Shown here: positions 22,783 through 30,847 of the stretch, piece after piece
Layout: every line of letters starts with the position of its first letter
How positions within the stretch are numbered: the stretch's first letter is position 1
Assembly (NCBI GenBank): GCA_964621265.1
Contig: CAZULQ010000001.1
Coordinates: 1-64,000, forward strand
Reading direction: 5' to 3'
DNA: 64,000 bases
DNA from: Porcipelethomonas sp964621265
GTDB lineage: Bacteria > Bacillota > Clostridia > Oscillospirales > Ruminococcaceae
The notes under the pieces: model-generated
Databases searched by the model: none
What the model saw: the letters and a program-made list of their open reading frames with translations, nothing else
Told to the model about the DNA's origin: nothing
Program-made: the position numbers and the translations under genes

Positions 22783-25554
22783 TTATTTAACAACTGCTGC
22801 ACAACGACTGCAAAGTGTCGGGTGCTCGCTGTCTTTGCCTACTGTTTCTGAGTATGCCCAGCATCTCTCACACTTTTCGCCCGAAGCCTTTACAACTTCA
22901 AATTCAGTTTCGCCGTCTCTGTCATTTAATACTGAAACGCCTGAGACGATAAGAATATCAGCAAGGTCATCGGATAAAGCGCTGTACTTTTCAAACATAT
23001 CGCCTGCCGAGTGGATAACAATATTAGCTTCAAGTGACTTACCAATCACCTTTTCGTTTCTCTTTTCCTCAAGAACCTTGTTAACAGCTTCTCTTGTGCT
23101 GTAAATAAGCTCCCACTTAGCGATAAATTCATCGCTGAAGTTCATACCTGACTTTTCAGGCATCTGATTCAAGAAGATACTTTCAGCATTGTCGTCCTTG
23201 CTGTGTGGCAGGAATGACCAGATTTCTTCAGCTGTGTATGACATGATAGGAGCGATAAGTCTTGCAACACCGCTTAAAATTCTGTACATAGCTGTCTGTG
23301 CGCTGCGTCTTGCAACAGACTTTTCAGCTTCACAGTAAAGTCTGTCCTTGATGATGTCGAGATAGAAGTTTGACATATCAATTACACAGAAATTATGAAT
23401 ACTATGGAATGCAATGTGGAAATCAAAATCATTATATCCGCCCTGTACCTTGTCGATAAGTGCGTCAAAGCGCATGAGTGCCCACTTGTCAATTTCAAGC
23501 ATTTCGCTTTCTGAAACAGAATCTGTATCAGGATTAAAGCCATCGCCGTTTGAAATGTTGCCAAGAATAAATCTTGCTGTATTTCTGATTTTCTTGTATG
23601 CATCAGAAAGCTGTCCTAAAATATCCTTGGAAACTCTGATATCAGAGTGATAGTCAGAAGAAGCAACCCAGAGTCTTAAGATATCAGCGCCGTACTGGTC
23701 GATAATTTCAGATGGGTCAATACCGTTTCCGAGTGACTTATGCATTGTCTTACCCTGACCGTCAACAACCCAGCCGTGAGTGCAGACAGCCTTGTAAGGT
23801 GCAGTGCCCTTGTATACTACTGATGTAAGGAGTGATGACTGGAACCAGCCTCTGTACTGGTCAGCACCTTCAAGATAAAGGTCAGCAGGCCATGAAAGCT
23901 CGTCATACTGGTCCATAACAGCTGTATGTGAAACACCACTGTCGAACCATACGTCCATGATGTCATATTCCTTTGTGAATTCGTTGCATCCACATTCACA
24001 CTTAACAGTTGAAGGAATAAATTCGCTGACTTCTTTTGTCCACCATGCGTCAGCACTTTCCTTTCTGAAAAGCTCAGCAATTGCGCTGATTGTTTCGTCC
24101 GTAACAATCGGCTTGCCACAGTCCTTACAGTAAATAATAGGAATCGGAACGCCCCATGTTCTCTGTCTTGAGATACACCAGTCACTTCTGTCACGAACCA
24201 TTCCCTTAATTCTGTCTTCGCCCCATTCAGGAATCCACTTAACGCTTTCGATAGCCTTGATAGCTTCATCCTTAAAGCCATTTACTGAGCAGAACCACTG
24301 TTCTGTCGCACGGTAAATAATCGGGCTGTGACATCTCCAGCAGTGTGGATACTGGTGAGTAATCTTTTCACTTGCAAGGAGTGCGCCTGTTTCTTCAAGT
24401 TTTTTAGCGATAGCCTTGTTAGCTTCGTCTGTATCGAGACCTGCAAATTCGCCTGCCTCTTCTGTCTGCTTACCCTTTGCGTCAACGCAAACGAGTATGC
24501 CGATATCATCATAGTTCTTGCAGACTTCAAAGTCCTCTACACCGTAGCCAGGAGCTGTGTGTACGCAGCCTGTACCGCTTTCGAGAGTAACGTGGTCACC
24601 AACGATAACAGGTGAAAGTCTGTCATAGAGAGGGTGCTTTGTCTTGATATTTTCAAGCTCTGCACCTGTAAATGAACCTACTGTTTCATAGTTTTCGATA
24701 CCCGCAGCCTTCATTGTTGCACCTGCAAGCTCAAGAGCCATAACGTAGTATTCGTCACCGTTTTTAACGAGTGTATATTCATACTCAGGACCGAGGCAGA
24801 TTGCAAGGTTGCCAGGGATAGTCCATGTAGTTGTTGTCCAGATTACGAAATAAATTTTAGAAAGGTCAAGACCTAAGTTTGTAAAAAGACCCTTATCGTC
24901 AGTTACATTAAACTTAACGTAGATAGATGTACATGGATCATTTTCATACTCAATTTCAGCTTCTGCGAGGGCTGTGTTACAGTCAGGACACCAGTAAACA
25001 GGCTTTAAGCCCTTATACATATAGCCTTCCTTAGCCATCTTGCCGAAAACTTCAATCTGTCTTGCTTCATATTCAGGCTTAAGTGTAACGTATGGGTTAT
25101 CATAGTCACCGATTGTACCGATACGCTTGAACTGTGCCATCTGGCTTGCAACATGCTTCATTGCGAAGTCCTTACACTGCTTTCTGAGTTCAACAGGTGG
25201 AATTGCGCCGTTTTCAACGCCAATTTCCTTCATTGCCTTAAGCTCAATCGGCAGACCGTGTGTATCCCAGCCAGGAACATATGGTGCACAGTAGCCGGTC
25301 ATATTCTTGTGCTTTATGATAAAGTCCTTGAGTGTCTTGTTAAGTGCTGTACCAAGATGGATCTGACCGTTTGCATACGGAGGGCCGTCATGCAGAATAT
25401 ACTGAGGCTTGCCCTTATTGTTTTCGATCATCTTGTAATAAAGTCTGCCATCTTCCCATTTCTTTAATGTGTCTGGTTCTCTCTTAGGCAGATTTCCTCT
25501 CATAGGAAAATCTGTTGCAGGCAGATTTAAAGTCTTGTTATAATCCATTGCCAT
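22783..25554 (-). CDS. ileS: Isoleucyl-tRNA synthetase
   Basis: A 923-residue class I synthetase. The HIGH motif reads HLGT in GQIHLGTAL (about residue 66), the editing domain follows, and the KMSKS loop reads TMHKS in KTMHKSLGN (about residue 597), a variant seen in this subgroup as far as I recall. The C-terminus has a zinc finger with CERC and CSRC. The ATG overlaps the divIVA stop (TAATG). There is no T-box leader directly before it because it is internal to an operon. Confident. Confidence 0.96.
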   Translation of the reverse strand: MAMDYNKTLNLPATDFPMRGNLPKREPDTLKKWEDGRLYYKMIENNKGKPQYILHDGPPYANGQIHLGTALNKTLKDFIIKHKNMTGYCAPYVPGWDTHGLPIELKAMKEIGVENGAIPPVELRKQCKDFAMKHVASQMAQFKRIGTIGDYDNPYVTLKPEYEARQIEVFGKMAKEGYMYKGLKPVYWCPDCNTALAEAEIEYENDPCTSIYVKFNVTDDKGLFTNLGLDLSKIYFVIWTTTTWTIPGNLAICLGPEYEYTLVKNGDEYYVMALELAGATMKAAGIENYETVGSFTGAELENIKTKHPLYDRLSPVIVGDHVTLESGTGCVHTAPGYGVEDFEVCKNYDDIGILVCVDAKGKQTEEAGEFAGLDTDEANKAIAKKLEETGALLASEKITHQYPHCWRCHSPIIYRATEQWFCSVNGFKDEAIKAIESVKWIPEWGEDRIKGMVRDRSDWCISRQRTWGVPIPIIYCKDCGKPIVTDETISAIAELFRKESADAWWTKEVSEFIPSTVKCECGCNEFTKEYDIMDVWFDSGVSHTAVMDQYDELSWPADLYLEGADQYRGWFQSSLLTSVVYKGTAPYKAVCTHGWVVDGQGKTMHKSLGNGIDPSEIIDQYGADILRLWVASSDYHSDIRVSKDILGQLSDAYKKIRNTARFILGNISNGDGFNPDTDSVSESEMLEIDKWALMRFDALIDKVQGGYNDFDFHIAFHSIHNFCVIDMSNFYLDIIKDRLYCEAEKSVARRSAQTAMYRILSGVARLIAPIMSYTAEEIWSFLPHSKDDNAESIFLNQMPEKSGMNFSDEFIAKWELIYSTREAVNKVLEEKRNEKVIGKSLEANIVIHSAGDMFEKYSALSDDLADILIVSGVSVLNDRDGETEFEVVKASGEKCERCWAYSETVGKDSEHPTLCSRCAAVVK

Positions 25555-26243
25555 TATACTTCTTCCTTTTCACTTGTTGTTGAGTTTGGATTGCCGCTGT
25601 GGTTATTGTTCTTTCCGAACTGTAAATCAGAAAAGCTTGATTCATAAACGCCCTTTACATTTCTTGCAGAAAAGCTTGATGTTGCAAACGGATCAGGCTG
25701 AGGTTCTTCATATTCTTCCTCAGGTTCATCATAAACAACTTCTTCCTCAGCTGTTTCTTCAATTTCGATTTCAGGCATTGCAGAAATCATTTCAAGATGT
25801 GATTTGTACATATCAAAGAGAGTCTTTTTGAACTCAGTAACCTGCTTCTGAGCTTCATAAAGATTCAGTTTTTCCTTTTCAATTTCCTGTCTGTTCTTTT
25901 CCATTGCCGCTTCGTGCTGAACAGTTGCTTCGTCAATCATTTCCTTTGCCTTGGCTTCAGCCTGGGCAATAATAGCGTCAGCCTTTTCCTGTGCTTCAGC
26001 AATTACATGATGTCCCTGCTTCTGAGCACCGAGTAAAGCGTCCTTTAATGCTTCCTCGTCCTGACGATATTCTCTTACCTTGTCGGCAAGAATCTGAATT
26101 TTGCTGTGAAGATCATCTCTTTCTGCGTCAATTTCTTCAAATTCTTCTATAAGCATTGCAAGGAAATCGTCAATATCCTCCTGCTTATATCCAAATGCAG
26201 CTTTTTCAAATTTTCTGTCTCTAATATCACTTGCACTTATCAA
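25554..26243 (-). CDS. divIVA: Cell division protein DivIVA
   Basis: A 229-residue curvature-sensing coiled-coil protein that marks poles and septa. The N-terminal lipid-binding segment (ASDIRDRKFEKAAFGYKQEDIDDFL) is diagnostic; a long coiled coil follows (about 30-150), then an acidic, Pro-rich tail. The start is TTG at 26243 with GAGGTG 7 bp upstream. It lies downstream of sepF and ylmH as in the ylm cluster of Firmicutes, and overlaps ileS by 1 bp. Confidence 0.94.
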   Translation of the reverse strand: MISASDIRDRKFEKAAFGYKQEDIDDFLAMLIEEFEEIDAERDDLHSKIQILADKVREYRQDEEALKDALLGAQKQGHHVIAEAQEKADAIIAQAEAKAKEMIDEATVQHEAAMEKNRQEIEKEKLNLYEAQKQVTEFKKTLFDMYKSHLEMISAMPEIEIEETAEEEVVYDEPEEEYEEPQPDPFATSSFSARNVKGVYESSFSDLQFGKNNNHSGNPNSTTSEKEEV

Positions 26244-26256
26244 TGTCTTTCACCTC

Positions 26257-27006
26257 TTAACAATATTTCAACACAACAATGTGTATACGACCCTTTTTGG
26301 ATACTCCCGAAGCTTCTCCGATGCGGAATTTGCCATAGCCTCTCGCAGAAAAAATATCTCCTTCCTTCATAACAAAGGAAGCATTTTCCTGCTGCCTATA
26401 ATTCACCTGAACATTCCCCGATGAAATAAGCGGCATTACCTTGCTGCGACTAAGTCTTGTCGCAAGACTTAAAATGCAGTCAAGACGCATTGAAGCTGCT
26501 GTACCGTGAATCTCACTGAATGACTGTTCCTTTGAAAGCAAAACAGGCTCATCAGTACTCAGACCAACACCCACAGAACCAATTTTTCTTACTTCATCAG
26601 TAATTGCACCGGCAACCGACTTTTCGGCAAAAACCTGTGCCACACCTTCACCAATCAGAATATCACCGATTGACTCACGCTTTAAATTCAGCGATGTCAG
26701 CACACCGAGAAAATCCCTGTGAGAAAGCTTATACTGCGGCTTGTATCTGAACGTTATGCATGCTACGGGAAAATCACTGTTTTCGGGGCGACAATAGTCG
26801 CTGAAAACACAAAGTATATTGCGGTCAGTATTTTCAGCACCGCCAAAAAAGCAGTAATTTTCACATCTTAATCTGCAGAGTTCGGACTGCGCCAGCATCT
26901 GCTGAGCTTCGTTCAGAAAATGGCTGAAAACCATTCCCCTGCGCTCACTCAGATTAATCATATCGTCAATTCTTGCCAGAAAAGCCTTCTCTTCAAAATC
27001 CGTCAT
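26257..27006 (-). CDS. ylmH: S4-domain RNA-binding protein YlmH
   Basis: A 249-residue YlmH-family protein. A C-terminal S4 domain is visible (LDCILSLATRLSRSK...V.S.NVQVNY near residues 180-220). The N-terminal part has the family YKLSHRDFLGVLTSL-type helix. Recent work on relatives links YlmH to rescue of stalled ribosomes; the gene is always in the division cluster between sepF and divIVA. The start is 4 bp after the sepF stop. Confidence 0.9.
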   Translation of the reverse strand: MTDFEEKAFLARIDDMINLSERRGMVFSHFLNEAQQMLAQSELCRLRCENYCFFGGAENTDRNILCVFSDYCRPENSDFPVACITFRYKPQYKLSHRDFLGVLTSLNLKRESIGDILIGEGVAQVFAEKSVAGAITDEVRKIGSVGVGLSTDEPVLLSKEQSFSEIHGTAASMRLDCILSLATRLSRSKVMPLISSGNVQVNYRQQENASFVMKEGDIFSARGYGKFRIGEASGVSKKGRIHIVVLKYC

Positions 27007-27010
27007 TTTA

Positions 27011-27514
27011 TCAGATTATAACGCCGTTGCTTTCGAGTTCATCAACTAAATCGCCGCCGATAAATCCAACGTTATACGGTGTAATAATATATGTCTGGTT
27101 TGCAACAGGCTTTAATGTGCCGCCGTTTGCATATGCAACACCAACGAGGAAGTCGATAATTCTTCTTCTGTTGTCAGCTGTTGAATTTTCAAGATTTAAA
27201 ACAACTGTCTTCTTAGCGATAAGATGGTCAGCAATCTGCTTTGAATCCTGGAACTTTTCAGGCTTTACAAGCACTACCTGAAGCTGTGCTGTTGCCTGGA
27301 TATTGACAACCTTGTTTCTCTTTTCTTCCATGTCGTCAAATCTGTCAGAACGATAGCTTCTGTTATTATCATAGTCTCTCTCGGCTCTGTCAGTTCTTTC
27401 AGCCCTGTCATAGTCTCTGTCAGCGCTCTTCTTCTGATAGCCTTCCTCGTAAAATTCGTCGTCCCCATCCTCCTGCGGAACAAAAAAGTCTTTGAGATTT
27501 TTTAAGATTTCCAT
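27011..27514 (-). CDS. sepF: Cell division protein SepF
   Basis: A 167-residue SepF: N-terminal amphipathic membrane-binding helix (MEILKNLKDFF), a low-complexity Asp/Arg/Tyr linker (about 20-75) and the C-terminal SepF core with VVLNLENSTADNRRRIIDFLVGV. It tethers FtsZ to the membrane and aligns filaments at the septum. The 63-bp gap after yggS contains no terminator. Confidence 0.94.
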   Translation of the reverse strand: MEILKNLKDFFVPQEDGDDEFYEEGYQKKSADRDYDRAERTDRAERDYDNNRSYRSDRFDDMEEKRNKVVNIQATAQLQVVLVKPEKFQDSKQIADHLIAKKTVVLNLENSTADNRRRIIDFLVGVAYANGGTLKPVANQTYIITPYNVGFIGGDLVDELESNGVII

Positions 27515-27577
27515 TCTTTCGTTCTCCTTATTTATTTCATATATATTTTTTTATTACTACCATAAGTCACATTGTCC

Positions 27578-28273
27578 TCAGAAATAATTCCTCGGACCGA
27601 AAAGTCCGCGCCCGATTCTGATTATATTTGAACCGTATTTAATCGCGTCTTCGTAGTCACCCGACATTCCCATAGACAAATATTCCATGCTTACATTATG
27701 TATATTTTTCTCAGAAATGTCAATATATAATCCCTGCATTTCATAAAGAAATTTCTCAGGGCTTTCAATCGGCGGAATAGCCATAAGCCCCTTAATACGG
27801 ACGTTCTGAAGCTCTGACACACTGTAAATCAGTTCATTTAAAGCTGCTTTATCAGTACCGCTTTTGGACTCCTCTCCGCCAATATTGACCTCAATTAAAA
27901 TATCCTGTGTCTTGCTGATTCTCTTGGCATGCCTGTCAATTTCCTGTGCAAGCTTTAAGCTGTCAACCGACTGGATAACTGAAACGCTGTCAATTATATA
28001 TTTCACCTTATTTGTCTGAAGATGACCGATAAAATGAACCTGTGCGTTTTTATTATATAAATCCTTTTTTGCGGTATATTCCTGGACTCTGTTTTCACCG
28101 AGAAGGCTTATACCAAGTCCGATTGCGTGGTTTACCGCCACAGGGTCAACTGTCTTTGTAACCGCCATCAGATTGATTACCTCATCCGCTCTGCGATACT
28201 TTGCAGCAGCCTCCTGCATATTATAGGTTATTCTCTTATAGTTTTCATCAATGTAGCTGAAATCAGTTTCCAT
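27578..28273 (-). CDS. ylmE: YggS/PROSC family PLP-binding protein
   Basis: A 231-residue pyridoxal-phosphate homeostasis protein. The PLP lysine lies in LMAVTKT (about residue 36); HFIGHLQTNK and the SMGMSGDYEDAI phosphate-binding stretch are typical. It lacks known enzymatic turnover. The ATG at 28273 has AAGGTG 9 bp upstream and overlaps the HlyD-like gene by 11 bp. The first gene of the ylm division cluster in Bacillus is likewise ylmE. Confidence 0.93.
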   Translation of the reverse strand: METDFSYIDENYKRITYNMQEAAAKYRRADEVINLMAVTKTVDPVAVNHAIGLGISLLGENRVQEYTAKKDLYNKNAQVHFIGHLQTNKVKYIIDSVSVIQSVDSLKLAQEIDRHAKRISKTQDILIEVNIGGEESKSGTDKAALNELIYSVSELQNVRIKGLMAIPPIESPEKFLYEMQGLYIDISEKNIHNVSMEYLSMGMSGDYEDAIKYGSNIIRIGRGLFGPRNYF

Positions 28274-29513
28274 CAGCGTCAACACCTTCCACTACAATAT
28301 CATCATAAAGCGCAAGATACTCTTCTCCTGCATCAAGTGAGGACAGAACATAGTCCCCGCCTTCATAGATAACATCAATTCTCTTAAAGGAAATTCGCTC
28401 ACCGAGCTTTACATAAACACCCTTTGCATTTACCGTCTGGGTTGTTTCCTCACCGGTTTCCTCGTCTGTTACAGTTTCAGTAACATTCTTGAATCTGAGT
28501 GCCTTTCTCGGAACCTTTATTCCCTCAAACTCGCCGGAAATTATCTCAACTCTCTCAGTTCTGTGCTGAACAAGGTCATGAGTTATCTCATCGCACCTGA
28601 CGATGATGACATTTTCAGACGGGTCATCCGAATCCCTGATATTTTCTATTACACCTTCAGCCATGTTTGAAGTTGACTGAAATTTTATATTAACCTTGTC
28701 ACCGATTGTAAAATTCTTTTTTCTGTTATCAATGACCCCGGCTATATACCATTCATAACCGTTTATAAGCTTGCCGATTATTCTCTCGTCTTCAACAGGA
28801 CCGCTGTCCTCGACATCAGCAATAATCTCAGGCGTCAGTGTCTCAAGACTGCTTTTTGTAAGCTGACTTTCATAACCATCAGCATAGCTTACAAAATAAG
28901 CCGAGCGGTCTGAAAGAATTGTGTCAAGCGGAACCTTTTCAGAGGATTTAAGACGTGAAATCTCAGAATTAATTTCATTGATTCTTGATGTAAAATCAAC
29001 GTCCGAGTCAGTAACAAGCTGATATGTACTGATAAGCACCAAAAGCTCATTTTTCTGCAATGACATTACATCTAAATTTCTGAGTTCCCTGCTGTCAACA
29101 ATAGCCCTGTACTGCTCATCAATCAGAGCCGCAATATTTGCAGGCTGAGCCGATTCAACAGTTCCCGGATTCTGAATTTTCTTCAGTATCGCAAGCTCAC
29201 CTTCAAGGTCACTTATCTGCTGCTTTATATCAATCTGTGCCTCATCGGAATAAATCTCCGCAATAGCAGAGCCGCTTCCGAGTTTGCCGCCGTCAGGAAT
29301 GCAATAGCTTACAGTTCCTATCCCGCCGTACTGAACAAGCTGTTCATCACGGATATAGACTCCTTTAAAAGTTGCGGAGTCATCGGCGGTTGCAAAAATT
29401 GCAGTTTCGGTTTCATATTCATCACTTAGCATATGAAATCCGATTGTCATAAGACATGTTGCAACACAGATTATAAGCAAAAGACTTACTATTCTGGAAG
29501 TTACAGAATTCAT
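28263..29513 (-). CDS. HlyD-like membrane-anchored adaptor protein
   Basis: A 416-residue protein with one N-terminal transmembrane helix (about residues 7-28) and a long extracytoplasmic region: a lipoyl-like half-motif (YIPDGGKLGSGSAIAEIYSD), a coiled-coil hairpin (about 95-200) and a C-terminal beta domain with a GVYVKLGERISFKRIDV segment. This is the architecture of HlyD/membrane-fusion adaptors, but no transporter partner is encoded beside it. It lies between hfq and yggS, an arrangement I associate with clostridial genomes. Its role is unknown; a cell-envelope or division function is suggested by the context only. Confidence 0.78.
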   Translation of the reverse strand: MNSVTSRIVSLLLIICVATCLMTIGFHMLSDEYETETAIFATADDSATFKGVYIRDEQLVQYGGIGTVSYCIPDGGKLGSGSAIAEIYSDEAQIDIKQQISDLEGELAILKKIQNPGTVESAQPANIAALIDEQYRAIVDSRELRNLDVMSLQKNELLVLISTYQLVTDSDVDFTSRINEINSEISRLKSSEKVPLDTILSDRSAYFVSYADGYESQLTKSSLETLTPEIIADVEDSGPVEDERIIGKLINGYEWYIAGVIDNRKKNFTIGDKVNIKFQSTSNMAEGVIENIRDSDDPSENVIIVRCDEITHDLVQHRTERVEIISGEFEGIKVPRKALRFKNVTETVTDEETGEETTQTVNAKGVYVKLGERISFKRIDVIYEGGDYVLSSLDAGEEYLALYDDIVVEGVDADGN

Positions 29514-29516
29514 TTA

Positions 29517-29762
29517 TCAGAACTGCTCCTGCTTTTCTGCTGCATCAAGAATTGAAATCGGTTTTAAAGGACAGATTGTTGAAATCGCATGCTTATAAAC
29601 AACGTTTTGCTTGCCTTCGCAATCAAGAATTACAATATAGCTGTCAAATCCCTTAACCACACCCTTGAACTGAAAACCGTTTGTAAGGAAGATAGTAACA
29701 GGAATTCTGTCTTTTCTTGCCTGGTTCAGAAATACATCCTGAAGATTGATTGCCTTGTTCAT
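29517..29762 (-). CDS. hfq: RNA chaperone Hfq
   Basis: An 81-residue Sm-like hexameric RNA chaperone. Sm1 is visible as NLQDVFLNQARKDRIPVTIFLTNGFQFKG (split over residues 5-33) and Sm2 as YKHAISTI. The ATG at 29762 with AAGGAGTG 8 bp upstream is used; the longer frame adds ten unsupported residues. It is downstream of miaA, as in many bacteria, with a 140-bp gap in between. Confidence 0.94.
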   Translation of the reverse strand: MNKAINLQDVFLNQARKDRIPVTIFLTNGFQFKGVVKGFDSYIVILDCEGKQNVVYKHAISTICPLKPISILDAAEKQEQF

Positions 29763-29810
29763 AAATTTTACACTCCTTGCTCTAAACACAATTTTTTTGT
29801 ATTTATGCTC

Positions 29811-29846
29811 ATGACGTCTTTGTATTTTTATCCGTCTTTACGTCAT
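29811..29846 (-). promoter_or_regulatory. Inverted repeat in the hfq leader
   Basis: ATGACGT (29811-29817) and ACGTCAT (29840-29846) are perfect 7-bp arms with a 22-nt A/T-rich loop, in the 140-bp miaA-hfq gap. A TATAAT-like sequence on the minus strand occurs near 29886-29891, without a clear -35. A transcript starting there would include this hairpin in the hfq leader. Function is speculative. Confidence 0.35.
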
Positions 29847-29902
29847 TTTTATATCAGCACAATTTTCCATGCTAATACTCAATTTATATTATAGCACAAA
29901 CT

Positions 29903-30844
29903 TCAACTCTTGGCTATAAGTTTTTTGCAAAAATCCAAAATTTTATCCTTATCGTCAAATTCATCTAACATAATCCACTGAATTTCTGCATTTTTCCTAA
30001 ACCATGTAAGCTGACGCTTGGCATAACGGCGTGTTTCCATCTTGATTTTCTCTATACACTCATCAAGAGACAACTTGTTTTCAAAGTATGGAATAAGCTC
30101 TTTATAGCCGATTGCATTGCCTGCCGTTTTCATATTTCCCGACTCAAAAACCGCTCTTGCCTCCTCGACAAGTCCGTTCTGAACCATGATATCTACTCTC
30201 AGATTTATTCTGTCGTAAAGTTTCTGGCGGTCAGAATATGTAAGCCCAATAATCACTGAATCGTAAGGAGTTTCCTCAAGCTTGCTCTCCGCCTTGTATT
30301 CACTGAGTTTTTTACCCGTCAGCTCGAAAACCTCAATCGCTCTTATAACCCTCACAAGATTATTCGGGTGAAGCTCTGCCGCTGTTTCGGGGTCGTACCC
30401 TTTCAAACGCTCGAAAAGCACTTCATTTCCCTTTTCGGCAGCCTCCATTTCAAGAGCGTCTCTCAGCTTCGGGTCACATTCTATATCCGCAAATTTCACA
30501 TTCTCAAGCAATGAAGAAATATAAAGCCCTGTCCCGCCGACAATAACAGGCAGTCTGCCCCTGCCCGAAACATCGGCAATAGCCTTTCCGGCAAGGTCAA
30601 CGTAATCAGCAACGCTGAACGAAATCCCTCTGTCAAGAAAATCTATAAGGTGGTGCGGGACACCCTGCATTTCTTCAACTGTCGGTTTTGCGGTTGCAAT
30701 GTCCATGCCCTTGTAAATCTGCATGGAATCAGCAGATATCACCTCGCCGCCGAACGCCTTTGCAATTTCAACGCCAAGAGCGGTCTTTCCCGAGGCAGTC
30801 GGTCCGACAACCGCCGCAACTCTGATTTTATCTTTATTCTGCAT
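29903..30844 (-). CDS. miaA: tRNA dimethylallyltransferase MiaA
   Basis: A 313-residue enzyme that adds dimethylallyl to A37 of tRNAs reading UNN codons. The P-loop GPTASGKT is at about residues 14-21, followed by SADSMQIYKGMDI and the tRNA-binding RYAKRQLTWFR near the C-terminus. Its product is the substrate of MiaB, encoded 5 kb upstream in the same gene direction. The start is 3 bp after mutL. Confidence 0.95.
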   Translation of the reverse strand: MQNKDKIRVAAVVGPTASGKTALGVEIAKAFGGEVISADSMQIYKGMDIATAKPTVEEMQGVPHHLIDFLDRGISFSVADYVDLAGKAIADVSGRGRLPVIVGGTGLYISSLLENVKFADIECDPKLRDALEMEAAEKGNEVLFERLKGYDPETAAELHPNNLVRVIRAIEVFELTGKKLSEYKAESKLEETPYDSVIIGLTYSDRQKLYDRINLRVDIMVQNGLVEEARAVFESGNMKTAGNAIGYKELIPYFENKLSLDECIEKIKMETRRYAKRQLTWFRKNAEIQWIMLDEFDDKDKILDFCKKLIAKS

Positions 30845-30847
30845 ATA

